From assembly GCF_040811775.1 (NCBI RefSeq), contig NZ_JBFNXW010000001.1:1612001-1676000 (forward strand): DNA of 64,000 bases. Reading direction: 5' to 3'. Within the stretch, counting starts at the first letter, position 1; each line of letters starts with the position of its first letter. Shown here piece by piece: positions 9,121-17,175 of this stretch. This DNA comes from Balneola sp. MJW-20 (GTDB taxonomy: Bacteria > Bacteroidota > Rhodothermia > Balneolales > Balneolaceae). Below the pieces are notes generated by a model. It was not told the DNA's origin, made no database searches, and was given only the letters and a program-made list of their open reading frames with translations. The position numbers and the translations under genes are program-made.

Positions 9121-10254
9121 CTATTCAATTGCCCCGTATTTCCGCATGATCCCCAGGACCTCGTCAACAGGCAAGGCTTCCTGTGATCCACGGTGACCCT
9201 CCACAGTTTCGGCCATAAACAGAGAATTCAGGATAGCTTCTTCGGTAGCTTCAACCGCCGCCAAAAACAGCGGAGTCAATGCATTGTTATCCAGATCTGT
9301 GATTTCCCGCAACCCGTTCTCCGACCTGCCGCGCAGTACCTGCTTGTTATTGGAAAATGCGATCACATAATCTCCGGAACCATTTGATGCAAATCCACCC
9401 ACTCTTGCGATCCCTAAAAAAGCCCGTTTTGCCAGTCTTTCCAGGTTACGGTCACTCAGTGGTGCATCCGTGGCTACAATGATCATACAAGAGCCATCCA
9501 CATCATATGGGACCTGACCTGATAGGTAATGATTCTTCATTTCTTCTCCCACCGGTACTCCGTCAATAGTAAGTATTCCTCCGAAGTTTGACTGAACTAG
9601 CACTCCCACCGTATAGGAACCATAACGTTTCGGGAGCACCCGGGATGAAGTACCGATCCCACCCTTAAAACCCAGAGCCCGGGTCCCTGCTCCTGCTCCG
9701 ACATTCCCTTCTGCTACCGGACCACTTGCAGCATCATTTATGGCTCTATATATATGCTCCTTATTTACCACACGCTTTCTGATATCATTTAAATACCCGT
9801 CGTTGGTCTCTCCCACTACCGGGTTTATGGACCTGATATTCTCATTCCCCTCCCGGGTCAGCATGTAATCTGCTATACCATTGGCTGCGGAGTGAATACT
9901 CAGGGTATTCGTCAGACCGATCGGTGTCTCGATCTCCCCGAGCTCCCGAACCTGAGTAAAGCCCAGCGCTTTTCCATAGCCATTACCAACATATACAGCC
10001 GCCGGCACCCTTCTGCGATAAAGATCTTCCGAATGCGGCATGATCACAGTAACCCCTGTATGAATACTGTCACCTTTGATCAATGTGTGATGCCCCACGG
10101 ATACTCCTTCTACGTCCGTTATTGCATTCCACTTGCCCGGTGTAAGGATGCCGGTCTTAATTCCATAATCCCTCATCCTCATTCGATCCTGGGCAGTACT
10201 TACCTGGAGTGTCTGTATTATAAGCAGTAAAAAAAATAATGCAGTTCTGATCAT
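9121..10254 (-). CDS. P1-family (S58, DmpA-like) secreted peptidase
   Basis: A 377-residue self-processing hydrolase related to DmpA/BapA beta-peptidyl aminopeptidases. The start at 10254 puts a signal peptide (MIRTALFFLLLIIQTLQVST) at the N-terminus; an upstream ATG at 10287 would add 11 residues. The N-terminal part has ITDVEGVSVGHHTL, AAVYVGNGYGK and VVGETNDGYLND. In DmpA the precursor is cut before a Ser that becomes the nucleophile of the beta chain; here that site is probably DVDGS|CMIIVATDAPLSDR. Likely periplasmic or outer-membrane facing. Substrate is unknown: D-amino-acid or beta-amino-acid peptides are known for the family. It converges with hom and is divergent from mraZ. Confidence 0.85.
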   Translation of the reverse strand: MIRTALFFLLLIIQTLQVSTAQDRMRMRDYGIKTGILTPGKWNAITDVEGVSVGHHTLIKGDSIHTGVTVIMPHSEDLYRRRVPAAVYVGNGYGKALGFTQVRELGEIETPIGLTNTLSIHSAANGIADYMLTREGNENIRSINPVVGETNDGYLNDIRKRVVNKEHIYRAINDAASGPVAEGNVGAGAGTRALGFKGGIGTSSRVLPKRYGSYTVGVLVQSNFGGILTIDGVPVGEEMKNHYLSGQVPYDVDGSCMIIVATDAPLSDRNLERLAKRAFLGIARVGGFASNGSGDYVIAFSNNKQVLRGRSENGLREITDLDNNALTPLFLAAVEATEEAILNSLFMAETVEGHRGSQEALPVDEVLGIMRKYGAIE

Positions 10255-10529
10255 ATGGCAGTTTGAAGGCTTTATTAATGAGAGCATATAATATGGAAAT
10301 ATAGTGATATAGTAAGGTCCTCTCGTATTTCTGATCTCTTATGAAAAAAGTCTCCCACTTTGTACCACTTCTGACTGCAGAAATCCTCCATTCTCTCCCA
10401 CCGGCATCATATCTGTGCTAATACTTATCTGAGACCTATAAGAAGGCGTACTTCTGATCACCAAAAAAACCAGCTTATAAAGGCGGTAGAGGCTAATCCG
10501 CTCTTTTTGCATAATCTAGAGAAAAGGTC
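10255..10529. other. Gene-free spacer between P1 peptidase and the mraZ promoter
   Basis: No convincing reading frame or RNA gene was found here. Apart from the inverted MraZ-box-like pairs, the only structure seen is a weak GGCGG...CCGC hairpin with a short T run near 10481-10509, too weak to call a terminator. Confidence 0.5.
10351..10401 (-). promoter_or_regulatory. Distal, inverted MraZ-box-like pairs
   Basis: On the reverse strand, GTGGTA and GTGGGA lie exactly 10 bp apart within 10351-10368, and a second GTGGGA followed 10 bp on by ATGGAG lies within 10385-10401. They match the proximal MraZ repeats in sequence and period but face the other way, 160-230 bp upstream of the mraZ promoter and about 100-150 bp in front of the P1 peptidase start. 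Operator function is inferred. Confidence 0.4.
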
Positions 10530-10559
10530 TTGACACTAAGTGGTACTTTAGGGTACATT
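10530..10559 (+). promoter_or_regulatory. Putative mraZ promoter
   Basis: TTGACA at 10530-10535 and TACATT at 10554-10559, 18 bp apart, resemble -35 and -10 elements. The MraZ repeats start within this interval, so bound MraZ would block polymerase. Confidence 0.45.
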
Positions 10560-10585
10560 GTGGGGTGAAGTGGGAGATAGTGGGG
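10540..10585 (+). promoter_or_regulatory. MraZ operator: five hexamers at 10-bp period
   Basis: GTGGTA (10540), AGGGTA (10550), GTGGGG (10560), GTGGGA (10570) and GTGGGG (10580) occur at exact 10-bp steps, one per helical turn. Three or more GTGGGN direct repeats with short spacers are the known MraZ binding site in other bacteria. The array overlaps the promoter and ends 33 bp before mraZ, consistent with autorepression of the whole division cluster. Confidence 0.85.
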
Positions 10586-10618
10586 ATTGTCTCTTTTCTC
10601 TGTAATTATTAGCAATCA

Positions 10619-11086
10619 ATGCCAAGTTTCAAAGGACAATACGAGCATAGTATAGATTCCAAAGGCCGCGTGGCCTTCCCTGCGAAACTGCGTAAAGCAC
10701 TCAGCCCTGATGCACAGGAACGCTTTACAGTAGTCCGCGGACAGGAACCATGCCTGTATCTTTATCCGGAGGACGAATGGAGGAATGTAGAGGGAAAATT
10801 ATCCCGGATAAACTCTTTTTCTAAAAAAGGCCGACTCGCAAAAAGAAATTTCCTGCGCTACGCAGAAGACGTAAGTCTCGATAAGCAGAACCGAATTGCA
10901 ATCCCTGCTGATCATTCCGGGTATGCCGGGCTGGATAGTAAAGCCGTATTCCTGGGAATGGGCGAATACATAGAGGTATGGGATCCGGAAGAACTGCAGA
11001 AGGCTGATGAAAGCCTTGAAGAAGGCGCCTTTGAAGAGATCTTTGAACAAGTAATGAGCGAAGAACCGGACGAGAATGATCGCTGA
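10619..11086 (+). CDS. mraZ: Division/cell wall cluster repressor MraZ
   Basis: DNA-binding autoregulator of the division and cell-wall cluster. A 155-residue protein, standard length, with two SpoVT/AbrB-like half domains: FKGQYEHSIDSKGRVAFPAK at the N-terminus and DVSLDKQNRIAIPADHSGYAG at about residues 80-100, each with the DxxGR/DxxNR signature that contacts DNA. MraZ normally forms an octamer-like ring that binds repeats such as those at 10540-10585. The acidic C-terminus (EEIFEQVMSEEPDEND) is unremarkable. First gene of the cluster. Confidence 0.96.
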   Translation: MPSFKGQYEHSIDSKGRVAFPAKLRKALSPDAQERFTVVRGQEPCLYLYPEDEWRNVEGKLSRINSFSKKGRLAKRNFLRYAEDVSLDKQNRIAIPADHSGYAGLDSKAVFLGMGEYIEVWDPEELQKADESLEEGAFEEIFEQVMSEEPDENDR

Positions 11087-11087
11087 G

Positions 11088-12011
11088 ATGACGACATACT
11101 ACGAACATATCCCGGTGATGCTCAATGAAACCACAGAAGCGCTGGTAACAGACGCGGACGGAATTTATATAGACGGCACCTTGGGCGGAGGCGGTCACTC
11201 GGAAAGAATCCTTTCCCTGTTAAGCGAAAAAGGGCAACTCTACGGCATCGATCAGGACGACGAGGCCCTGGAAGCAGCCGGCGAAAGACTGAATCACGAC
11301 CCAAGATTTTATCCCATAAAAGGCAATTTTGGCTACCTGTCCACCCTCCTACCTCCCCAAATCCACGGACAGGTAGCCGGAATCCTTTTAGATCTGGGAG
11401 TATCCACTCATCAGATCAAAGAAGGGGAAAGAGGATTTTCATTTCAGGAAGACGGCCCGCTCGATATGAGGATGGGTAATTTATCAGGAGTTACTGCCTA
11501 TCAGGTTGTAAATGAATACGATTATGAGCCCCTGAAGAACCTGATCTTTCACTATGGTGAAGAAAGGGCCAGCAGGGAAATTGCCAAAGAGATCATTGCA
11601 GCACGACCTATTGAAACCACCGGAGATCTTGCTAAAGTGATCCGGTCAATGGTACCGGAAAGGTTTGCAGTTAAAACGCTCGCACGAGTGTTTCAGGCCA
11701 TCCGGATCGAAGTGAACCGTGAGTTGAAGATGCTTGAAGAGGTACTGGTACAATCACTGGATCTTCTGAAACCAGGGGGCAGGATCGTAGTTCTCTCTTA
11801 TCATTCACTGGAAGACCGCATAGTCAAACATTTTTTCAGATCCGGGAATCTTGAGGGCAAAATTGAGAAGGATTTTTACGGGAACCCCCTGAGCCCGATC
11901 AATGCCCTGAACAAACAGGTAATTACTCCTTCGAAAGAAGAGGTCAATAATAATCCGGCTGCCAGAAGTGCTAAAATGCGCGTTGCCGAAAAAGTAGCGG
12001 AGGATAACTAA
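11088..12011 (+). CDS. rsmH: 16S rRNA (cytosine-1402 N4)-methyltransferase RsmH
   Basis: Methylates N4 of C1402 in 16S rRNA with SAM as donor. About 307 residues from the ATG at 11088, which gives the usual N-terminus YYEHIPVMLNE and just clears the mraZ stop; an in-frame ATG at 11076 would add four residues and overlap mraZ. SAM-site motif DGTLGGGGHS, then GIDQDDEAL, LDLGVSTHQIKEGERGFSF, GPLDMRM and the C-terminal SYHSLEDRIVKHFF are all present. Second gene of the cluster in nearly all bacteria. Confidence 0.96.
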   Translation: MTTYYEHIPVMLNETTEALVTDADGIYIDGTLGGGGHSERILSLLSEKGQLYGIDQDDEALEAAGERLNHDPRFYPIKGNFGYLSTLLPPQIHGQVAGILLDLGVSTHQIKEGERGFSFQEDGPLDMRMGNLSGVTAYQVVNEYDYEPLKNLIFHYGEERASREIAKEIIAARPIETTGDLAKVIRSMVPERFAVKTLARVFQAIRIEVNRELKMLEEVLVQSLDLLKPGGRIVVLSYHSLEDRIVKHFFRSGNLEGKIEKDFYGNPLSPINALNKQVITPSKEEVNNNPAARSAKMRVAEKVAEDN

Positions 12012-12418
12012 TGATCGTTCAATCTCCGCTGAAGAAAAAAGACATACGCCCAAACCTGAGAAGAGTACCTACAGACAACTCTAAAGGTAACATTCGGTCT
12101 ATGGGTACCCGAAAGGCAGCTAATGCTCCTAATAAGAAGTTAAAAGTACCCTCTTTCAAGCCCTGGAAGATCATTGTGGGAAGTTTACTGATAGGGCTGT
12201 TTGGTTTTGTATATCTGACCAATGTATTTCAGACCCAGCAATTACTGGAAGAAGTACAGCAGATAGAAAGTGAGTACAACAAAGTCCGGTCTCAATATGA
12301 TGAATTGAAACTGAACTATAATAAAATGGTAGGTCCTGCAGAGATCTATCGAAAAGCAAAGAGTGAAGGATTTATTGACGGAGGACCTGCCGATCAGGTC
12401 ATTACAGTACGGGAGTAA
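12011..12418 (+). CDS. ftsL: FtsL-like division protein
   Basis: A 135-residue bitopic membrane protein in the ftsL position between rsmH and ftsI. A basic cytoplasmic tail of about 50 residues precedes one transmembrane segment (residues about 53-69, IIVGSLLIGLFGFVYLT) and a coiled coil (LLEEVQQIESEYNKVRSQYDELKLNYNKM region). FtsL proteins bind FtsQ/DivIC and activate the FtsW-FtsI synthase. Sequence similarity in the family is weak, so position and topology carry the call. Start codon overlaps the rsmH stop (TAATG), and it ends 2 bp before ftsI. Confidence 0.78.
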   Translation: MIVQSPLKKKDIRPNLRRVPTDNSKGNIRSMGTRKAANAPNKKLKVPSFKPWKIIVGSLLIGLFGFVYLTNVFQTQQLLEEVQQIESEYNKVRSQYDELKLNYNKMVGPAEIYRKAKSEGFIDGGPADQVITVRE

Positions 12419-12420
12419 AA

Positions 12421-14577
12421 ATGGATCATAGGTCTGCTATTTTGGGTCGCATGTTTATTGTCCTGGGATTCGTATTGCTGATACCGTTTGCTTTAGGATT
12501 CCAGCTTTTCAGATTAAACTTCCTTGAGGGAGACGGGCTTCGTACGCTCTGGAGCAAGCAGGCTACCGAATCAATTAAAATTCCTGCTCAGCGGGGCAAT
12601 ATTTATGATGCCAAGGGCACTCTGCTTGCTACCAATGCAGTAGACTATAAGATCGCCGTTGATCCTAAGATAAAAGGCTTCAATGATGCCCATATCCGAC
12701 AGATCAGCAACAAACTGGCTGAACTCAGCGGACAAAGCTCCTCGGTCTACTATAAGAAATTCAAGGATGCCCCGGAATGGTCCCGATATATCGTTCTGGA
12801 TAAGAATTTGTCGGTACTGGACAAAGATGAGATCGAAAAACTGGATATTCCGGGCCTAATCATAGAAGAGAATTACCGGCGCAAATACACCTTCGGTACA
12901 CTCGCATCGCACGCTCTCGGTTTTGTGAATCATGAGATGAATGGTCGTACCGGACTGGAATCCTTTTATAATGACCAGCTGAGGGGTACTGACGGGTCCA
13001 GGATTGTCCGGAAAGACGCCTTTAACCGGATCTATGAATACGTAGGGTCTCCCAAGAAACTTCCTGAAAACGGCCACTCCCTTCACACTACCATCGATAC
13101 TTATATACAGGCCATTCTTGAGGATGAATTACAATCCGGGGTTGAGCAGTTCAGTGCCAAATACGGAACCGGTATTATTTTGGATCCGCGGACCGGAGCC
13201 ATCAAGGCTATTGCTAACTATCCTACTTATGATCCTAATTACCCGGGCAGTGATGATGACGAGAACCGCAGGAATTTTGCTATTTCTGACATCATGGAGC
13301 CGGGTTCCACCTTTAAGCTGGTTACAGCCATAGCTGCTGTTGAGCAGGGTGTTGTCAGTTTTGAGGAGATCTTCGAAACCCCGGAGAACGGAGTAAAAGT
13401 GATCCATGGCCAGCCACTCAGAGATCACGATCCCCTGGGCGATATGAACTTCCAGGAAGTCATCCAGAAGTCTTCCAATATCGCGGTAGCAGACATCGCC
13501 ATGCGCCTCGACAAGAATGTCTTTTATCAGTATGCCCGAAATCTGGGTTTCGGCACCCCAACCAATGTGGACATCAGCGGCGAGGAAAGCGGTGCACTGG
13601 CCAAACCATTTGACTGGAGCGGGGTTAGCTTACCGTGGTTATCGCATGGGTATGAGGTTCAGACCACCCCTATCCAGATCGCTCAGGCTTATGCTGCTTT
13701 TGCGAACGGTGGCACCATGATGCGACCTTACGTGGTAGAAAGGATCGAGGATGAACAGGGAAATGCAGTTTATGTGCACGAGCCTACTTCAATCCGGAGA
13801 GTTGCCAAAAGATCTACCATTCAAAAATTACTACCGGTATTTGAAAGCGTTGTAGCTGATTCCGGTACCGGGGCTTCCGCTAAAGTTAACGGATTGCGAA
13901 TTGCAGGAAAGACCGGAACAGCAAAGAAAGTAGTAGAGGGCCGCTATGAAAGCCGTTACCGCGGCTCATTTGTGGGATTCTTCCCGGTAGATGACCCTAA
14001 ATATGTATGCCTCATCCTTCTGGATGAACCCATTATTGGTTATGGCGGGATTGTTGCAGCTCCGGTCTTCGGAAATATAGCCAAGAGAATTGCCGGTCTG
14101 GACGGAGATATTCAGCATGAAATGATCGCAAAGGAAGATACTGAAGAACCGATTTTTGCTACGGTCCCATCGCTGAAAGGAATGAATATTGATGATGCTG
14201 AGGACCTGCTGGACACCTTTCGATTATCCTATGATGTGGAAGGCCGGTCGGGTTATGTCCTTTCTCAGGAACCCAAAGCAGGAACTGCCCTTAGTTCCGG
14301 TGAAGAAATTAAACTGACCCTTTCAGAAACTTATGCTCATCAGGATAGTGCAAATGTCAAAGAAGGCTATGCACTGGTCCCTGACCTGAGTGGAATGAAT
14401 ATCAGACAGGCGGTTACACTTTTAAACCAGTCCGGTTTAAAGACTACTATCGTTGGCAGTGGTACTGTGTTTGCCCAATACCCCAGGGCAGGACAGTACC
14501 TCCGCCAGGGTTATACCGTAACTGTGCGCGGTAAAGCTAAATCACTGGAAACCCTAACTGCAGGACTGAAAAAATAA
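12421..14577 (+). CDS. ftsI: Septal class B penicillin-binding protein with two PASTA domains
   Basis: Transpeptidase that crosslinks septal peptidoglycan together with FtsW. 718 residues: N-terminal membrane anchor (about residues 10-30), class B dimerisation region with RGNIYDAKGTLLATN, then the transpeptidase domain with STFK (catalytic Ser near 296 in MEPGSTFKL), SSN near 351 and KTGT near 497. Two PASTA domains follow, about residues 581-635 (VPSLKGMNIDDAEDLL) and 652-706 (VPDLSGMNIRQAVTLL). C-terminal PASTA repeats are usual in Bacteroidetes-type FtsI and absent in E. coli. The cluster context supports the septal rather than elongation role. Confidence 0.93.
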   Translation: MDHRSAILGRMFIVLGFVLLIPFALGFQLFRLNFLEGDGLRTLWSKQATESIKIPAQRGNIYDAKGTLLATNAVDYKIAVDPKIKGFNDAHIRQISNKLAELSGQSSSVYYKKFKDAPEWSRYIVLDKNLSVLDKDEIEKLDIPGLIIEENYRRKYTFGTLASHALGFVNHEMNGRTGLESFYNDQLRGTDGSRIVRKDAFNRIYEYVGSPKKLPENGHSLHTTIDTYIQAILEDELQSGVEQFSAKYGTGIILDPRTGAIKAIANYPTYDPNYPGSDDDENRRNFAISDIMEPGSTFKLVTAIAAVEQGVVSFEEIFETPENGVKVIHGQPLRDHDPLGDMNFQEVIQKSSNIAVADIAMRLDKNVFYQYARNLGFGTPTNVDISGEESGALAKPFDWSGVSLPWLSHGYEVQTTPIQIAQAYAAFANGGTMMRPYVVERIEDEQGNAVYVHEPTSIRRVAKRSTIQKLLPVFESVVADSGTGASAKVNGLRIAGKTGTAKKVVEGRYESRYRGSFVGFFPVDDPKYVCLILLDEPIIGYGGIVAAPVFGNIAKRIAGLDGDIQHEMIAKEDTEEPIFATVPSLKGMNIDDAEDLLDTFRLSYDVEGRSGYVLSQEPKAGTALSSGEEIKLTLSETYAHQDSANVKEGYALVPDLSGMNIRQAVTLLNQSGLKTTIVGSGTVFAQYPRAGQYLRQGYTVTVRGKAKSLETLTAGLKK

Positions 14578-14578
14578 G

Positions 14579-16039
14579 TTGAATACAGCAGCCCTCATAG
14601 AGATCTGTAAGCCTCTGCACATCACCAATATTGATGCTGTTGATGAGGTCACTTCGTTCTGCATAGACTCCCGTAAAGCAAAACCCGGTTCGGCATTTCT
14701 GGCTATCAGCGGTACCGAAGTGGATGGGCATATGTTTATTGAAGATGCCATCCAGAATGGCGCAAATGTCATTATCTGTGAAGAAACTTTCTATACTGAT
14801 GATGACCAGGTTTGTATAATGGAAGTCGAAGAGAGCCGAAAACTGGCCGGACTTATCGCTCAGGCGTTTTACAGTGAGCCGGCAAAAGAAATGAAGATCA
14901 TTGGTATCACCGGTACTAACGGTAAGACGACCACGGCTACTCTGGTATATCAGGTATTGAAAGAACTGGGACAGAAAACATCTCTTCTTGGTACCGTGAA
15001 TAAGCGAATTCTGGATCAGGCAGAGGATAGTGCGCTGACTACATCAGATCCTATCGAACTGGCCGCAGACATGAGACGCATGGCCAGCGCAGGTTCTGAT
15101 TACCTGGCAATGGAAGTCTCTTCTCACGCCCTGGACCAATACCGTACCGCCGGTGTCGAGTTTTCAGTTGGAGCCTTCACTAATCTGAGTCATGATCACC
15201 TGGATTATCATGACTCAATGGAAGAATATGCACGGGCTAAAAAATTATTGTTCGATGACCTCCCGTCTTCCTCATTTGCAATTATAAATGCAGATGATGC
15301 ATATGGAGCCTTTATGACCGGCGACTGCAATGCAAAGATCCGCGAACTGAGTTTCAAGGATGGCTCGTCTGAGATAAAAGAAAATACTCCGGGAGGTCTG
15401 GTACTCAGTATAGGGGAAAGAGAACTCAGAAGTCCTCTGGTTGGTGATTTCAATGCCTATAATGTCGGAATGACCTTCCTGATCTGTGAGTCACTGGGAT
15501 TCAGTCCTGATGAAATCGCAAAGGCACTGACCAAGGCACCCGGTGCTCCCGGACGCATGGAAAAAGTAATGACTGAGGGCGAGGGTCCTAATGTGATCGT
15601 GGATTATGCACATACGCCGGATGCCCTCAAGAATGTACTTGAGACCCTGCATGAGATCAGAGAAGAAGATCAGAAATTATTCGTGGTATTCGGCGCCGGT
15701 GGTGACCGTGACACCTCAAAACGGCCTGAAATGGCACAGATCGCTGAGCAGATCGCAGACAGAGTGATCGTGACCAGTGACAATCCCCGAACCGAGAACC
15801 CGGATCTTATCATCGCCGATATAGTGAACGGTTTTGAGAATCTGGAAAAAGTAAAAAGTATCTCTTCCAGAAAAGAAGCAATAGGATTTGCTATCAGTGA
15901 AGCCGGGGACAATGATATTGTACTGATCGCAGGAAAAGGTCATGAGACCTATCAGGAGGTCAATGGTGTTCGTCATAATTTTGATGACCGACAAGTAGCC
16001 CTTGAATTTTTAATGCAAAGATCCGGGGAGGTAAACTGA
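14579..16039 (+). CDS. murE: UDP-MurNAc-L-Ala-D-Glu:meso-diaminopimelate ligase
   Basis: Adds meso-diaminopimelate to the UDP-MurNAc dipeptide using ATP. 486 residues from a TTG start at 14579, one base after the ftsI stop; the next in-frame ATG lies too far inside the N-terminal domain (SFCIDSRKAKPGSAFLAISG). The ATP loop GITGTNGKTTTATL lies near residue 112, HDHLDYH near 210 and the C-terminal DNPRTENP near 400. DNPR is the signature of enzymes that take meso-DAP rather than lysine, so the peptidoglycan should be of the A1gamma type. It overlaps the mraY start by 1 bp. murF does not follow, unlike in E. coli. Confidence 0.95.
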   Translation: MNTAALIEICKPLHITNIDAVDEVTSFCIDSRKAKPGSAFLAISGTEVDGHMFIEDAIQNGANVIICEETFYTDDDQVCIMEVEESRKLAGLIAQAFYSEPAKEMKIIGITGTNGKTTTATLVYQVLKELGQKTSLLGTVNKRILDQAEDSALTTSDPIELAADMRRMASAGSDYLAMEVSSHALDQYRTAGVEFSVGAFTNLSHDHLDYHDSMEEYARAKKLLFDDLPSSSFAIINADDAYGAFMTGDCNAKIRELSFKDGSSEIKENTPGGLVLSIGERELRSPLVGDFNAYNVGMTFLICESLGFSPDEIAKALTKAPGAPGRMEKVMTEGEGPNVIVDYAHTPDALKNVLETLHEIREEDQKLFVVFGAGGDRDTSKRPEMAQIAEQIADRVIVTSDNPRTENPDLIIADIVNGFENLEKVKSISSRKEAIGFAISEAGDNDIVLIAGKGHETYQEVNGVRHNFDDRQVALEFLMQRSGEVN

Positions 16040-17175
16040 TGTTATATGATCTGTTTACATGGCTGGATCAGACCTACGGTATTCCCGGAACCGGTGCAGT
16101 TGCATTTATTACCACACGCACAGCTCTGGCTGCTGTAACCTCTCTGGTGATCAGCCTGATCATCGGAAGAAGGATCATCAGCTGGCTGAGTAAATTACAG
16201 CTCAAAGAAACCATCCGCGATGATATTGGGCTGGATCATCATCTGGCAAAGGGCTCTACCCCAACTATGGGAGGCGTGATCATTATTCTTGCAATAGTGA
16301 TCCCATCTGTGCTCTGGATCAAGATGAGTTCCATATATGGCTGGCTGATCGTATTCGTGACTCTTTCACTCGGTATCGTAGGTTTCATTGATGACTATAT
16401 CAAAGTGGTCAAGAAAGATAAAAGCGGACTCGCCGGCAGGTTCAAGATCGCAGGCCAGGTTCTGGTGGGACTTATCACCGGAGCTGTACTGTATTTGCAT
16501 CCCGATTTTGAACTGGTTAACACCCTTTCGACGGTACCATTTCTTAAGAATGTAAACATCGATTATGCTTATTTCGGTGAAAATATTGGGGCATTCATCT
16601 ATCTGGGAGTAGCTGTTTTTGTAATTACCGCAGTGAGTAATGCCACCAACCTGACGGACGGACTCGACGGACTTGCAACCGGTATCTCAGGTATCTGCGG
16701 ACTGGTCTTTGCGATCTATGCATATGTATCCGGCCGTGTAGACACCTCAGGTTATCTGGACATCATGTACCTGGAGGGTTCCGGTGAGCTGACCATTTTT
16801 TGCGCAGCACTGATCGGGGCCGCTATCGGATTTTTGTGGTATAACAGTAACCCGGCTTCGGTGTTCATGGGAGACACGGGATCCCTTGCCCTGGGCGGAG
16901 CATTCGGGGCATTGGGACTGATGCTGCACAAGGAATTATTATTACCATTTATTTGCGGGGTCTTCTTTTTTGAGACCCTTTCTGTGATTATACAGACCAG
17001 CTATTTCAAATATACTAAGGCCAGGTATGGCGAGGGACGAAGAGTTTTCTTAATGACTCCGATCCACCATCATTTTGAAAAGAAAGGATGGCCGGAACAA
17101 AAGATCGTAGTCCGGTTCTGGATCATATCCGTACTGCTTGGAATCATCAGTTTACTAACCCTAAAGATCCGATGA
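16039..17175 (+). CDS. mraY: Phospho-MurNAc-pentapeptide translocase
   Basis: Transfers phospho-MurNAc-pentapeptide to undecaprenyl phosphate, making lipid I at the inner membrane. 378 residues, about ten transmembrane helices. Signatures: KGSTPTMGGVIII, GFIDDYIKV with the Mg-binding aspartates, NATNLTDGLDGLATG, NPASVFMGDTGSLALGG, and the MTPIHHHFEKKGW loop with the histidine triad. Length and motifs match the family. Start overlaps murE stop; stop overlaps murD start (ATGA). Confidence 0.97.
   Translation: MLYDLFTWLDQTYGIPGTGAVAFITTRTALAAVTSLVISLIIGRRIISWLSKLQLKETIRDDIGLDHHLAKGSTPTMGGVIIILAIVIPSVLWIKMSSIYGWLIVFVTLSLGIVGFIDDYIKVVKKDKSGLAGRFKIAGQVLVGLITGAVLYLHPDFELVNTLSTVPFLKNVNIDYAYFGENIGAFIYLGVAVFVITAVSNATNLTDGLDGLATGISGICGLVFAIYAYVSGRVDTSGYLDIMYLEGSGELTIFCAALIGAAIGFLWYNSNPASVFMGDTGSLALGGAFGALGLMLHKELLLPFICGVFFFETLSVIIQTSYFKYTKARYGEGRRVFLMTPIHHHFEKKGWPEQKIVVRFWIISVLLGIISLLTLKIR

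Noticed and set aside
10481..10509. Hairpin with short T run upstream of mraZ as a terminator
   Set aside because: Stem is only four to five pairs with a large loop; no upstream transcript in that direction needs it.
17088..17171. Longer N-terminal extension of murD
   Set aside because: The extra 28 codons overlap the conserved end of mraY and precede the normal MurD start at 17172, which overlaps the mraY stop as ATGA.
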